NCBI GenBank assembly: GCA_036495715.1
Contig: DASXML010000086.1
Location: 1 to 64,000, forward strand
Source of the DNA: Scandinavium sp036495715
GTDB taxonomy: Bacteria > Pseudomonadota > Gammaproteobacteria > Enterobacterales > Enterobacteriaceae
Reading direction: 5' to 3'
DNA length: 64,000 nucleotides
Part shown: in pieces, positions 24,743 to 34,606 of the stretch
Position numbering within the stretch: position 1 is the stretch's first letter
How the letters are laid out: every line of letters starts with the position of its first letter
Notes under the pieces: generated by a model
The model's database searches: none
Seen by the model: only the letters and a program-made list of their open reading frames with translations
Told to the model about the DNA's origin: nothing
Position numbers and translations under genes: made by a program

Positions 24743-26531
24743 GAATTTCTCCTTGCGGTTGTGGAAGCGGCTTTTCGGGAATAAAGGAAACAACAACTTC
24801 AGTGCCGCCTGTTTCACGGCGTCTGACCTGGCAATCGCCACGCAGGCTTTGCGCACGGTCGCGCATGATGATTAAGCCGTAGTGATTATTGCGCTCTGCA
24901 TGGTCCGGAACGCCGCGGCCATTGTCGGCCACGATGAGGCGCACCTGGTTGTCGTTATGCGTCACCGACACGGTGACTTCCGTCGCTTCAGAATGTTTTA
25001 GCGCATTGCTCAAGGCTTCACGGGCAATCTGTAATGCATGGATAGCCTGGTGCGAAGGAACAAAACGCGGAGGCAACTGGTAATCCAGCTGCACTGTAAA
25101 GCCAAAACGGGTGCTGTACTCTTCACAGCTTGATTCAAGCGCAGGACGCAGTCCCGCTTCGGTTAATTGTAGACGGAAGGTGGTCAGCAGCTCACGCAGC
25201 TGTGCCCAGGACGTATTCAGCTCGTTACGCATCTGGCTCAGCAACTGACGGCTTTCGTCTGGGAAATTCGCGCCTTGCATTTGCAGGCAACTGACTTGCA
25301 TCTTCATACACGAAAGTGACTGGGCGATGGAGTCGTGTAATTCACGGGCGATGGTGGCGCGTTCTTCCATCACAATGAGCTGATGCTGACGCTCCTGCTG
25401 CCTGTCGAGCGCCAGCGTGGCGGTGAGCTGTTCAACCAGCGTATCAACCAGCTGCTGTTGATCATGGCTCAGGTGGCGGCCCGCAGGCAGTGTGGCCAGC
25501 AGAATACCGTATTGATTATGGGCATCGGTTAAGCGCCATTTCAGCGTGATGCCACCGCCGGGCAGTGCAGGAATATTACGCGGGCAGAGATAACAGCCCT
25601 TATCATCGCAATCGAGCGCTGAATAGCACCTGAACTCCTGATGATTTTCCTCATCTTCCATGTCGTAGACCCGCACTTCGATATCACGCAGCAGCGTCAG
25701 ACCCTGAAGGCCATTCAACACCGGGGAAATACGCTCACACAGCGGGGCCTGAGAATGCAGTCGGCGGTTGGCCTGCCAGAGAAAAGCCAGAATTTCGTTT
25801 TTCTGTTCGAGATTGGCGGTTTTTTCCTGTACCCGTTGTTCCAGAACCGCGTAACTTTCTGCCAGTTCTTTCGACATATTGTTCAGCGCCATACCGAGCG
25901 TTGCCATTTCATTACGGCCACTGATTTTGGCACGCTTGCTAAAATCACGCTGACTGACGGCGCGCGCCATGCTGAGTAACTGCTCCCACGGATGGAGTAA
26001 GCGAGCGCGCAGCCAGACGACAGTAAACAGCAGCAAGAGCGCCATAAATACCGCCATCATTCGGTGTACCCACACCACATGCTGTATGCGTTTCTCCGTG
26101 GTATGGTCGAAAGAGGTCACCAGTTGGTCAATGTGGTTCACAAAACTTGCTACTTCTCCGGCGACCTGTTCCTGGTGGCTTGCCTGTTTCATGCTCGGTG
26201 CCAGTTCGGACTGCCAGTAGTGTTGCAGCGCTTTAAGCTGTTGTTGTTGATCGTCGCGACGCGCGGCTTCAATCAGTTCTGGGCTGGTCACCGTCTTGTT
26301 CATCTCATTGAACAACGTCTGGTCATAATCATGCAGTGGGATCGCCGCCAGCAGGCGGTAGCTCTGCATGCGCAGCGAGCCCGCTTCGTTGATAGCGTGC
26401 GCGCTACCTTGTACGCCGTGGACCAGACGTGCAGAAATCGCCATGCCCGTCACACCAATCGCGGTGGACAGCAAAACAATCAGCGCCAGTTGATTGACCA
26501 GCGTAAGCGGGGTAAAAAGACGTTTAAACAT
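24735..26531 (-). CDS. narX: Nitrate/nitrite sensor histidine kinase NarX
   Basis: A 598-residue sensor, the E. coli length. Membrane helices at about 15-35 and 150-170 flank a periplasmic region with the P-box GSAHAINEAGSLRMQSYRLL that binds nitrate. HAMP, a central GAF-like Cys-rich segment (CDDKGCYLCP) and a HisKA_3 domain follow (catalytic His in ARELHDSIAQSL near residue 399), then an ATPase domain. ATG 26531 gives the known N-terminus. AGGAG is closer to two upstream in-frame starts (26540, 26561), so the start is not certain. Confidence 0.97.
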   Translation of the reverse strand: MFKRLFTPLTLVNQLALIVLLSTAIGVTGMAISARLVHGVQGSAHAINEAGSLRMQSYRLLAAIPLHDYDQTLFNEMNKTVTSPELIEAARRDDQQQQLKALQHYWQSELAPSMKQASHQEQVAGEVASFVNHIDQLVTSFDHTTEKRIQHVVWVHRMMAVFMALLLLFTVVWLRARLLHPWEQLLSMARAVSQRDFSKRAKISGRNEMATLGMALNNMSKELAESYAVLEQRVQEKTANLEQKNEILAFLWQANRRLHSQAPLCERISPVLNGLQGLTLLRDIEVRVYDMEDEENHQEFRCYSALDCDDKGCYLCPRNIPALPGGGITLKWRLTDAHNQYGILLATLPAGRHLSHDQQQLVDTLVEQLTATLALDRQQERQHQLIVMEERATIARELHDSIAQSLSCMKMQVSCLQMQGANFPDESRQLLSQMRNELNTSWAQLRELLTTFRLQLTEAGLRPALESSCEEYSTRFGFTVQLDYQLPPRFVPSHQAIHALQIAREALSNALKHSEATEVTVSVTHNDNQVRLIVADNGRGVPDHAERNNHYGLIIMRDRAQSLRGDCQVRRRETGGTEVVVSFIPEKPLPQPQGEIHE

Positions 26532-26600
26532 CGACAGCATGGCTCCTGACCTGAGAGGCAATCCGGGAGGGTGGCTTATTCTCGGATATCACCTGGAGTA

Positions 26601-26627
26601 TACCCATACCCCTAAAGGATTACCTCT
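26601..26627. promoter_or_regulatory. NarL heptamer cluster upstream of narK
   Basis: Three TACYYMT-like heptamers are present: TACCCAT (26601), TACCCCT (26607) and TACCTCT (26621). They lie about 190-220 bases upstream of the expected narK transcription start, which is where NarL sites are known for E. coli narK. Confidence 0.65.
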
Positions 26628-26769
26628 TAATTGCCAGGGGTGGCAGGTGCGTGAGATGAAAGGGTTATTCCCCGCTAAGCAATGTGAAAAACCACAGTTT
26701 TTTGGGTGATAAGATCTACTCACTAAGGATGACACCCGTTTTTGGCCTCAAAATATGTTCCCTTTTCCT

Positions 26770-26783
26770 TTGATTTATATCAA
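26770..26783. promoter_or_regulatory. FNR box of the narK promoter
   Basis: TTGATTTATATCAA is a perfect TTGAT-N4-ATCAA FNR site. A -10-like TAATGT is at 26805, so the FNR centre falls at about -41.5 relative to a start near 26818, the class II layout. Confidence 0.9.
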
Positions 26784-26842
26784 CTTACCTTGGCCTGCAA
26801 ACCCTAATGTGGCGGCAAATAACTCCATCATTTGAGGTTTCT

Positions 26843-28234
26843 ATGAGTCAAAATTCCGCATCGGAAAAGGATAAAGGCGCCGTCATTACTGACTGGCGCC
26901 CTGAAGACCCGGCCTTCTGGCAAACCCGTGGGCATCGTGTTGCCAGCCGCAACCTGTGGATTTCCGTCCCTTGTCTGCTGCTCGCGTTCTGCGTCTGGAT
27001 GCTGTTCAGTGCGGTCGCCGTAAACCTCAATAAAGTGGGTTTCAACTTTACAACCGATCAGCTGTTCATGCTGACCGCGCTGCCTGCGCTGTCCGGCGCG
27101 CTGTTGCGTGTGCCGTATGCGTTTATGGTGCCGGTGTTCGGCGGTCGTCGCTGGACGGCGTTCAGTACCGGGATCATGATTATTCCATGTGTATGGCTGG
27201 GCTTTGCGGTACAGGATCCGACCACGCCGTTTAGCGTGTTCATGATCATCGCGCTGCTGTGCGGTTTTGCCGGTGCGAACTTTGCGTCCAGTATGGCAAA
27301 CATCAGCTTCTTCTTCCCGAAAGCGAAGCAGGGCGGTGCATTGGGTCTGAATGGCGGCCTGGGCAACATGGGCGTGAGCGTAATGCAGTTGGTTGCGCCG
27401 CTGGTGATTTCCATTTCTGTGTTCGCCATCTTTGGCGGTACGGGCGTTGCCCAACCGGACGGTTCGTCGCTGTTCCTTGAAAACGCCGCGTGGATTTGGG
27501 TTCCGTTCCTGATTATCTTCACCCTCGCAGCCTGGTTCGGTATGAACGACCTGGCGGCGTCGAAAGCGTCTCTGAAAGAGCAATTGCCGGTTCTGAAACG
27601 TGGTCACCTGTGGATCATGGCGGTGTTGTATTTGGCGACGTTCGGCTCGTTCATCGGCTTCTCTGCCGGTTTTGCGATGCTGTCTAAAACGCAGTTCCCG
27701 GACGTACAAATTCTGCACTTCGCGTTCTTCGGTCCGTTCCTTGGTGCGCTGGCACGTTCACTGGGCGGCGGCATTTCTGACCGTCTGGGTGGAACGCGCG
27801 TCACGCTGATTAATTTTATCGCGATGGCTGTTTTCTCTGCGCTGCTGTTCCTGACGCTGCCCGTTGATGGCCAGGGCGGTAACTTCGGTGCGTTCTTCGC
27901 GGTGTTCATGGGTCTGTTCCTGACGGCCGGTCTGGGGAGTGCTTCTACTTTCCAGATGATCTCCGTCATCTTCCGTAAGCTGACGATGGATCGTGTGAAA
28001 ACACAGGGCGGCACCGAAGAACATGCACTGCGTGAAGCGGCGACAGATACCGCAGCAGCGCTGGGCTTTATCTCTGCAATCGGCGCTATTGGCGGTTTCT
28101 TCATCCCGAAATCGTTTGGTATCTCCCTGGAAATGACCGGTTCTCCGGCCGGCGCTATGAAAGTGTTCCTCGTGTTCTATATTGCCTGCGTGTTGATCAC
28201 GTGGGTGGTGTACGGGCGTAAAACTAAAAAATAA
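26843..28234 (+). CDS. narK: Nitrate/nitrite transporter NarK
   Basis: A 463-residue MFS transporter with about 12 membrane helices. The nitrate/nitrite-porter signatures are present: GGLGNMGVSVMQLVAPLV and AGLGSASTFQMISVIFRK. It exchanges nitrate for nitrite across the inner membrane during anaerobic nitrate respiration. ATG 26843 has GAGGT about 8 nt upstream and matches the E. coli start MSxxS. Regulation by FNR and NarL is supported by the upstream boxes. A strong terminator follows. Confidence 0.99.
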   Translation: MSQNSASEKDKGAVITDWRPEDPAFWQTRGHRVASRNLWISVPCLLLAFCVWMLFSAVAVNLNKVGFNFTTDQLFMLTALPALSGALLRVPYAFMVPVFGGRRWTAFSTGIMIIPCVWLGFAVQDPTTPFSVFMIIALLCGFAGANFASSMANISFFFPKAKQGGALGLNGGLGNMGVSVMQLVAPLVISISVFAIFGGTGVAQPDGSSLFLENAAWIWVPFLIIFTLAAWFGMNDLAASKASLKEQLPVLKRGHLWIMAVLYLATFGSFIGFSAGFAMLSKTQFPDVQILHFAFFGPFLGALARSLGGGISDRLGGTRVTLINFIAMAVFSALLFLTLPVDGQGGNFGAFFAVFMGLFLTAGLGSASTFQMISVIFRKLTMDRVKTQGGTEEHALREAATDTAAALGFISAIGAIGGFFIPKSFGISLEMTGSPAGAMKVFLVFYIACVLITWVVYGRKTKK

Positions 28235-28254
28235 GCGTTACTTTCTGATTATCA

Positions 28255-28282
28255 TGGCGCGAGAGATCGCGCCATTTTTTTA
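28255..28282 (+). terminator. Terminator of narK
   Basis: A perfect 8-bp stem TGGCGCGA / TCGCGCCA with a GAGA loop and a T7-8 tail lies 20 bases after the narK stop. Confidence 0.95.
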
Positions 28283-28286
28283 ACCT

Positions 28287-28309
28287 TAATTAGTTACAAC
28301 ATACTAAAC
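28287..28309 (-). other. Tus-binding replication terminus site (TerD-like)
   Basis: The minus strand contains AGTATGTTGTAACTAA, the conserved core of E. coli Ter sites. E. coli TerD lies at the same place, between narK and narG. From the site's orientation, a replication fork moving from high to low coordinates in this window should be arrested and one moving the other way should pass. This places the window near the replication terminus. Confidence 0.88.
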
Positions 28310-28368
28310 CCGTCGAGCACATTGCCACCCTTTGGCAGCAGAGCCGTAAAGGCGCGTGAGTAGAAACC

Positions 28369-28385
28369 TACCCCCTAATACCTCG
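28369..28385. promoter_or_regulatory. Distal NarL site of narG
   Basis: TACCCCC (28369) and TACCTCG (28379) resemble NarL heptamers and lie about 195 bases upstream of the inferred narG start near 28567. This matches the -195 NarL element of E. coli narG. Confidence 0.65.
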
Positions 28386-28518
28386 TTACATATTGTCTAT
28401 GAGGCAAATGTCTTAATAATTCATATAAATCCATTTAAAACAGTAAGTTATAAAACAAATCAAACTAATACTTTGGTGGTATTTGCTGTTTTGGCCGAGA
28501 TTTTTAACAAAACCCGCC

Positions 28519-28532
28519 TTGATCGTCATCAA
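28519..28532. promoter_or_regulatory. FNR box of the narG promoter
   Basis: TTGATCGTCATCAA fits TTGAT-N4-ATCAA exactly. A -10-like TTACTT at 28554 gives a start near 28567 and places FNR at about -41.5. Confidence 0.9.
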
Positions 28533-28623
28533 TTCCCATCTCCTTTCAGAGGGTTACTTTCGCTGCAATTGTTGCAATGTCGATTTATCAGAGAGCCGAC
28601 AGGCTCCAAACAGGAGAAACCCG

Positions 28624-31600
28624 ATGAGCAAATTTCTGGACCGGTTTCGCTACTTCAAGCAGAAGGGCGAAACCTTTGCCGATGGGCACGGTCAGCTTCT
28701 GGAAACTAACCGGGACTGGGAAGATGGATACCGTCAACGCTGGCAGCATGACAAAGTGGTGCGTTCAACCCACGGCGTAAACTGCACCGGTTCATGTAGC
28801 TGGAAGATCTACGTTAAAAACGGTCTGGTGACCTGGGAAACCCAGCAGACTGACTACCCGCGTACCCGTCCGGATATGCCAAACCATGAACCGCGCGGCT
28901 GCCCTCGTGGCGCCAGCTACTCCTGGTATCTCTACAGCGCTAACCGTCTGAAATATCCGTTGATGCGTAAACGCCTGATGAAAATGTGGCGTGAAGCGAA
29001 AGTACAGCATCCGGATCCGGTCAATGCCTGGGCTTCTATCATTGAAGATGCTGACAAAGCCAAAAGCTTTAAACAGGCGCGTGGACGCGGCGGTTTCGTG
29101 CGTTCTTCGTGGCAGGAAGTGAACGAGCTGATTGCGGCATCCAACGTCTATACCGTCAAAACCTACGGCCCTGACCGCGTAGCCGGTTTCTCGCCGATCC
29201 CGGCGATGTCGATGGTGTCCTACGCTGCGGGCGCGCGTTACCTCTCTCTCATTGGCGGTACCTGTCTGAGCTTCTACGACTGGTATTGCGATCTACCGCC
29301 TGCGTCTCCACAGACCTGGGGCGAGCAGACCGATGTTCCGGAATCTGCCGACTGGTACAACTCTTCGTACATTATCGCCTGGGGCTCAAACGTTCCGCAG
29401 ACCCGTACCCCGGACGCTCACTTCTTTACCGAAGTGCGTTACAAAGGCACCAAAACCGTCGCTGTGACCCCGGACTACGCCGAAATCGCCAAACTGTGCG
29501 ACCTGTGGCTGGCACCGAAGCAGGGCACCGATGCCGCGATGGCACTGGCGATGGGCCACGTCATGCTGCGTGAATTCCACCTCGATAAACCAAGCCAGTA
29601 CTTCACCGACTACGTGCGTCGTTATACCGACATGCCAATGCTGGTGGCGTTGGAAGAACGTGACGGTTACTACGCGGCGGGTCGTATGCTGCGCGCCTCT
29701 GATCTGGTCGACAATCTGGGCCAGGAGGCGAACCCGGAATGGAAAACCGTTGCCTTTGATGAAAACGGCGAAATGACCGTGCCGAACGGCTCAGTCGGTT
29801 TCCGCTGGGGTGATAAAGGCAAATGGAACCTCGAACAGCGTGACGGCAAGAGCGGCGAAGAAGTTCAGCTGCGCCTGAGCATGTTGGGTAGTCATGATGA
29901 CATCGCCGAAGTCGGTTTCCCATACTTCGGCGGCGACGGCACCGAACACTTCACCAGCGTTGAGCTGGAAAATATTCTGCTGCACAAACTGCCGGTGAAA
30001 CGCCTGCAGATGGCGGATGGTACCACTCAGTTGGTGACCACCGTTTATGACCTGACCATGGCAAACTACGGCCTGGAACGCGGTCTGAACGATGAAAACT
30101 GCGCTAACAGCTACGACGATATCAAAGCGTATACCCCTGCGTGGGCCGAGAAAATCACGGGCGTGTCTCGCGCGCAGATTATCCGTATTGCACGTGAATT
30201 TGCGGATAACGCGGATAAGACACACGGTCGTTCGATGGTGATTGTCGGTGCGGGCCTGAACCACTGGTATCACCTCGATATGAACTATCGCGGTATTATC
30301 AATATGCTGGTCTTCTGTGGTTGTGTAGGCCAGAGCGGCGGCGGTTGGGCGCACTATGTGGGCCAGGAAAAACTGCGTCCACAGACGGGCTGGACACCGC
30401 TGGCGTTCGCGCTGGACTGGAACCGTCCGCCGCGTCACATGAACAGCACCTCGTATTTCTACAACCACTCCAGCCAGTGGCGTTATGAAACGCTGACCGC
30501 GCAGGAATTGTTGTCGCCAATGGCGGATAAATCCCGTTACAGCGGTCATCTGGTCGATTTCAACGTGCGTGCTGAACGCATGGGCTGGTTGCCGTCTGCA
30601 CCACAGCTCGGCACTAACCCGCTGACCATCAAAGCGGAAGCGGAAAAAGCGGGCATGTCTGCGGTGGATTACACCGTGAAGTCCTTGAAAGACGGCTCGA
30701 TGCATTTCGCCTCCGAGCGTCCGGACAACGGCAAAAACCACCCGCGTAACATGTTCATCTGGCGTTCAAACCTGCTAGGCTCGTCCGGTAAAGGCCACGA
30801 ATACATGCTGAAGTACCTGCTGGGTACTGAGCACTGTATTCAGGGGAAAGATCTGGGCGTGCAGGGCGGTTTGAAACCGGAAGAAGTGGAATGGGTTGAT
30901 AACGGCCTCGACGGCAAACTGGATCTGGTGGTGACGCTGGACTTCCGTCTGTCGAGCACCTGCCTGTTCTCCGATATCGTGCTGCCAACCGCGACCTGGT
31001 ACGAAAAAGACGACATGAATACCTCGGATATGCATCCGTTTATTCACCCGTTGTCTGCGGCTGTCGACCCGGCGTGGGAATCGAAAAGCGACTGGGATAT
31101 CTACAAAGACATCGCGAAGAAATTCTCTGAAGTTTGTGTCGGTCATCTGGGCCAGGAAACTGACGTGGTGACGCTGCCAATCCAGCATGACTCCCCGGCT
31201 GAAATGGCGCAGGCGCTGGACGTGAAGGACTGGAAAAAAGGCGAATGCGACCTGATCCCAGGCAAAACCGCACCACACATCATGACCGTGGAACGTGATT
31301 ACCCGGCGACCTACGAGCGCTTTACTTCTGTAGGACCGCTGCTGGAGAAAATCGGCAACGGCGGGAAAGGCATTGCCTGGAACACCGACAGTGAAGTTGA
31401 ACTGCTGCGTAAGCTGAATTACACCAAAGCAGACGGCCCGGCGAAAGGCCAGCCGATGATCAATACCGCGATTGATGCGGCAGAAATGATCCTGACGCTG
31501 GCACCAGAAACCAACGGCCAGGTGTCGGTGAAAGCCTGGGCGGCGCTGAGTGAATTTACCGGTCGCGACCACACGCATCTGGCGCTGAACAAAGAAGACG

Positions 31601-32367
31601 AAAAAATTCGCTTCCGTGATATTCAGGCTCAGCCGCGCAAAATCATTTCCAGCCCGACCTGGTCTGGCCTTGAAGATGAGCACGTGTCGTATAACGCCGG
31701 TTATACCAACGTTCACGAACTGATCCCGTGGCGTACGCTGTCCGGTCGCCAGCAGCTGTATCAGGATCACCAGTGGATGCGTGATTTTGGCGAAAGCCTG
31801 CTGGTGTACCGTCCGCCGATCGACACCCGTTCGGTGAAAGCGGTGATGGGTCAGAAGCCAAACGGCAACCCTGAAAAGGCGTTGAACTTCCTGACGCCAC
31901 ACCAGAAGTGGGGTATTCACTCTACCTACAGCGACAACCTGCTGATGCTGACGCTGTCACGCGGCGGTCCGATTGTATGGATGAGCGAAGCCGATGCGAA
32001 AGAGCTGGGCATTGAAGATAACGACTGGATTGAAGCGTTCAACAGCAACGGTTCTCTGACGGCACGTGCGGTGGTGAGCCAGCGTGTTCCGGCGGGGATG
32101 ACCATGATGTATCACGCCCAGGAACGTATCGTGAATATTCCAGGGTCTGAAATTACCAGTCAGCGCGGGGGGATCCATAACTCCGTGACCCGTATCAGCC
32201 CGAAACCAACCCATATGATTGGCGGCTACGCGCAGCTGGCGTACAGCTTTAACTACTACGGCACCGTGGGGTCTAACCGCGATGAGTTCGTGGTGGTGCG
32301 TAAGATGAAGAACATTGACTGGTTAGACGGCGAAGGGTGTGACCAGGTACAGGAGAGCGTAAAATGA
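28624..32367 (+). CDS. narG: Respiratory nitrate reductase A, alpha subunit
   Basis: A 1,247-residue catalytic subunit that reduces nitrate to nitrite at a bis-MGD molybdenum centre on the cytoplasmic face. The FS0 cluster ligands are visible as His50 and Cys54, Cys58 in THGVNCTGSCSW with a further Cys near 93 in EPRGCPRGASYSW. Long stretches are nearly the same as E. coli NarG. ATG 28624 (AGGAGAA 9 nt upstream) gives the E. coli length; more upstream frames are rejected. narH overlaps the 3' end by 4 bases. Confidence 0.99.
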   Translation: MSKFLDRFRYFKQKGETFADGHGQLLETNRDWEDGYRQRWQHDKVVRSTHGVNCTGSCSWKIYVKNGLVTWETQQTDYPRTRPDMPNHEPRGCPRGASYSWYLYSANRLKYPLMRKRLMKMWREAKVQHPDPVNAWASIIEDADKAKSFKQARGRGGFVRSSWQEVNELIAASNVYTVKTYGPDRVAGFSPIPAMSMVSYAAGARYLSLIGGTCLSFYDWYCDLPPASPQTWGEQTDVPESADWYNSSYIIAWGSNVPQTRTPDAHFFTEVRYKGTKTVAVTPDYAEIAKLCDLWLAPKQGTDAAMALAMGHVMLREFHLDKPSQYFTDYVRRYTDMPMLVALEERDGYYAAGRMLRASDLVDNLGQEANPEWKTVAFDENGEMTVPNGSVGFRWGDKGKWNLEQRDGKSGEEVQLRLSMLGSHDDIAEVGFPYFGGDGTEHFTSVELENILLHKLPVKRLQMADGTTQLVTTVYDLTMANYGLERGLNDENCANSYDDIKAYTPAWAEKITGVSRAQIIRIAREFADNADKTHGRSMVIVGAGLNHWYHLDMNYRGIINMLVFCGCVGQSGGGWAHYVGQEKLRPQTGWTPLAFALDWNRPPRHMNSTSYFYNHSSQWRYETLTAQELLSPMADKSRYSGHLVDFNVRAERMGWLPSAPQLGTNPLTIKAEAEKAGMSAVDYTVKSLKDGSMHFASERPDNGKNHPRNMFIWRSNLLGSSGKGHEYMLKYLLGTEHCIQGKDLGVQGGLKPEEVEWVDNGLDGKLDLVVTLDFRLSSTCLFSDIVLPTATWYEKDDMNTSDMHPFIHPLSAAVDPAWESKSDWDIYKDIAKKFSEVCVGHLGQETDVVTLPIQHDSPAEMAQALDVKDWKKGECDLIPGKTAPHIMTVERDYPATYERFTSVGPLLEKIGNGGKGIAWNTDSEVELLRKLNYTKADGPAKGQPMINTAIDAAEMILTLAPETNGQVSVKAWAALSEFTGRDHTHLALNKEDEKIRFRDIQAQPRKIISSPTWSGLEDEHVSYNAGYTNVHELIPWRTLSGRQQLYQDHQWMRDFGESLLVYRPPIDTRSVKAVMGQKPNGNPEKALNFLTPHQKWGIHSTYSDNLLMLTLSRGGPIVWMSEADAKELGIEDNDWIEAFNSNGSLTARAVVSQRVPAGMTMMYHAQERIVNIPGSEITSQRGGIHNSVTRISPKPTHMIGGYAQLAYSFNYYGTVGSNRDEFVVVRKMKNIDWLDGEGCDQVQESVK

Positions 32368-33899
32368 AAATTCGTTCACAAGTCGGCATGGTGCTGAATC
32401 TCGACAAATGCATCGGCTGTCACACCTGCTCAGTCACCTGTAAAAACGTCTGGACCAGCCGTGAAGGTGTGGAGTACGCGTGGTTCAACAACGTGGAAAC
32501 CAAGCCGGGCGTCGGCTTCCCTAACGACTGGGAAAACCAGGAGAAGTGGAAGGGCGGCTGGATCCGTAAAATCAACGGCAAGCTGGTCCCTCGTATGGGT
32601 AACAAAGCGATGCTGTTGGGCAAAATCTTCGCTAACCCGCATCTGCCAGGTATCGATGATTATTACGAGCCGTTTGATTTTGACTACCAGACGCTGCACA
32701 AAGCCGGTGAAAGCAAACATCAGCCGATTGCACGTCCGCGCTCGCTGATCACCGGTCAGCGCATGGATAAAATCACCTCCGGTCCGAACTGGGAAGATGA
32801 TTTAGGCGGCGAGTTCTCGAAGCTGTCCCGTGACAAAAACTTCGAAAACATCCAGAAGGAAATGTACGGCCAGTTCGAAAACACCTTCATGATGTACATG
32901 CCGCGTCTGTGCGAACACTGTCTGAATCCGGCCTGTGTCGCCACTTGCCCGAGCGGTGCGATTTACAAGCGTGAAGAAGACGGCATCGTACTGATCGACC
33001 AGGACAAATGTCGTGGCTGGCGCATGTGTATTACCGGTTGCCCGTACAAAAAAATCTACTTCAACTGGAAGAGTGGCAAATCCGAGAAGTGCATTTTCTG
33101 CTACCCGCGTATCGAAGCCGGTCAGCCGACCGTGTGCTCCGAAACCTGTGTAGGCCGTATTCGTTACCTCGGCGTGCTGTTGTATGACGCAGATGCTATC
33201 GAACAGGCAGCGAGCACCGAGAGCGAGAAAGACCTGTACCAGCGTCAGCTGGACGTGTTCCTCGACCCGAACGATCCGAAAGTGATTGAGCAAGCGCTGA
33301 AAGATGGCATTCCGCAGAGCGTGATTGACGCCGCGCAACAGTCGCCGGTGTACAAAATGGCGATGGACTGGAAGCTGGCGCTGCCGCTGCACCCGGAATA
33401 CCGCACGCTGCCGATGGTTTGGTATGTGCCGCCTCTGTCACCCATCCAGTCAGCGGCGGATGCTGGTGAAATCGGCAGCAACGGTATTCTGCCTGACGTC
33501 GATAGCCTGCGCATTCCTGTGCAGTATCTGGCGAACATGCTGACCGCGGGTGACACCGCGCCGGTGCTGCGTGCCCTGAAACGTATGTTGGCGATGCGTC
33601 ACTACAAGCGTGCCGAAACCGTTGATGGTGTGAACGACACCAGTGCGCTGGAAGCAGTGGGCTTGAGCGAAGCACAGGCGCAGGAAATGTATCGTTATCT
33701 GGCGATTGCGAACTACGAAGATCGTTTCGTGGTACCCAGCAGCCATCGTGAACTGGCGCGTGACGCGTTCCCTGAGAAAAGCGGTTGTGGCTTTAGCTTC
33801 GGTGACGGCTGCCGCGGTTCCGACAGCGAGTTCAATCTGTTCAACAGCCGTCGTATCGACGCCATCGATGTGACCAGCAAGACGGAGCGTCGGTCATGA
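32364..33899 (+). CDS. narH: Respiratory nitrate reductase A, beta subunit
   Basis: A 511-residue electron-transfer subunit with four Fe-S cluster motifs: CIGCHTCSVTC near the start, CEHCLNPACVATCP, CRGWRMCITGCPYKK (a Trp in place of one Cys, the mark of the 3Fe-4S cluster) and CIFCYPR. It passes electrons from NarI to NarG. Both ends overlap neighbours (4 bases with narG and 4 with narJ), indicating tight translational coupling. Confidence 0.99.
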   Translation: MKIRSQVGMVLNLDKCIGCHTCSVTCKNVWTSREGVEYAWFNNVETKPGVGFPNDWENQEKWKGGWIRKINGKLVPRMGNKAMLLGKIFANPHLPGIDDYYEPFDFDYQTLHKAGESKHQPIARPRSLITGQRMDKITSGPNWEDDLGGEFSKLSRDKNFENIQKEMYGQFENTFMMYMPRLCEHCLNPACVATCPSGAIYKREEDGIVLIDQDKCRGWRMCITGCPYKKIYFNWKSGKSEKCIFCYPRIEAGQPTVCSETCVGRIRYLGVLLYDADAIEQAASTESEKDLYQRQLDVFLDPNDPKVIEQALKDGIPQSVIDAAQQSPVYKMAMDWKLALPLHPEYRTLPMVWYVPPLSPIQSAADAGEIGSNGILPDVDSLRIPVQYLANMLTAGDTAPVLRALKRMLAMRHYKRAETVDGVNDTSALEAVGLSEAQAQEMYRYLAIANYEDRFVVPSSHRELARDAFPEKSGCGFSFGDGCRGSDSEFNLFNSRRIDAIDVTSKTERRS

Positions 33900-34606
33900 A
33901 AGAACTGGTGATTATTTCCCGTTTGCTGGAATACCCGGATGCTGCCTTGTGGCAGCATCAGCAGGAAGTTCACGATGCGCTGGCGGAATCTGACGCGCTG
34001 GGTAAAGAGGACGCACAGTCATTGTGCGTGTTCGTGCGTGATCTGACGCTGAAGGATGTGCTCGATGTGCAGGCGGATTACAGTGAATTGTTCGACCGTG
34101 GTCGTGCGACTTCGCTGCTGCTGTTTGAACACGTGCACGGCGAGTCCCGCGACCGTGGTCAGGCGATGGTTGATCTGCTGGCCCAGTACGAGCAACACGG
34201 TTTAGAACTCGACAGTCGTGAGCTGCCGGACCATCTGCCGCTGTATCTGGAATATTTGGCGCAGCTGCCGCGCGAAGAAGCGGTTGGCGGTTTACAGGAT
34301 ATCGCCCCGATTCTGGCGCTGCTGAAGGCACGTCTGGAACAGCGTGAAAGTCATTATGCGGTGTTGTTTGACGTGCTCCTGAAGCTTGCCAGTACCGACG
34401 TTGACAGCAAAAAAATGGCAGAGAAAATCGCTGACGAAGCCCGCGATGACACCCCGCAGGCACTGGATGCGGTTTGGGAAGAAGAGCAGGTGAAATTCTT
34501 CGCAGACCCAGGATGCGCTGAGTCCGATATTGCTGCCCATCAGCGTCGTTTTGCCGGTGCCGTTGCGCCGCAGTATCTGAATATTTCCACTGGAGGGGAG
34601 CGCTAA
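33896..34606 (+). CDS. narJ: Nitrate reductase assembly chaperone NarJ
   Basis: A 236-residue cytoplasmic chaperone of the TorD/NarJ family that helps insert the molybdenum cofactor into NarG and controls membrane docking. It is helical and acidic, with the family segments RLLEYPDAALW near the N-terminus and SLLLFEHVHGESRDRGQAM in the middle. It overlaps narH by 4 bases and narI by 1 base (TAATG). Confidence 0.98.
   Translation: MKELVIISRLLEYPDAALWQHQQEVHDALAESDALGKEDAQSLCVFVRDLTLKDVLDVQADYSELFDRGRATSLLLFEHVHGESRDRGQAMVDLLAQYEQHGLELDSRELPDHLPLYLEYLAQLPREEAVGGLQDIAPILALLKARLEQRESHYAVLFDVLLKLASTDVDSKKMAEKIADEARDDTPQALDAVWEEEQVKFFADPGCAESDIAAHQRRFAGAVAPQYLNISTGGER

Noticed and set aside
30775..31920. 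Long open frame of about 380 codons on the minus strand
   Set aside because: It is antisense to narG, with no recognisable protein family. GC-rich coding DNA commonly gives such frames.
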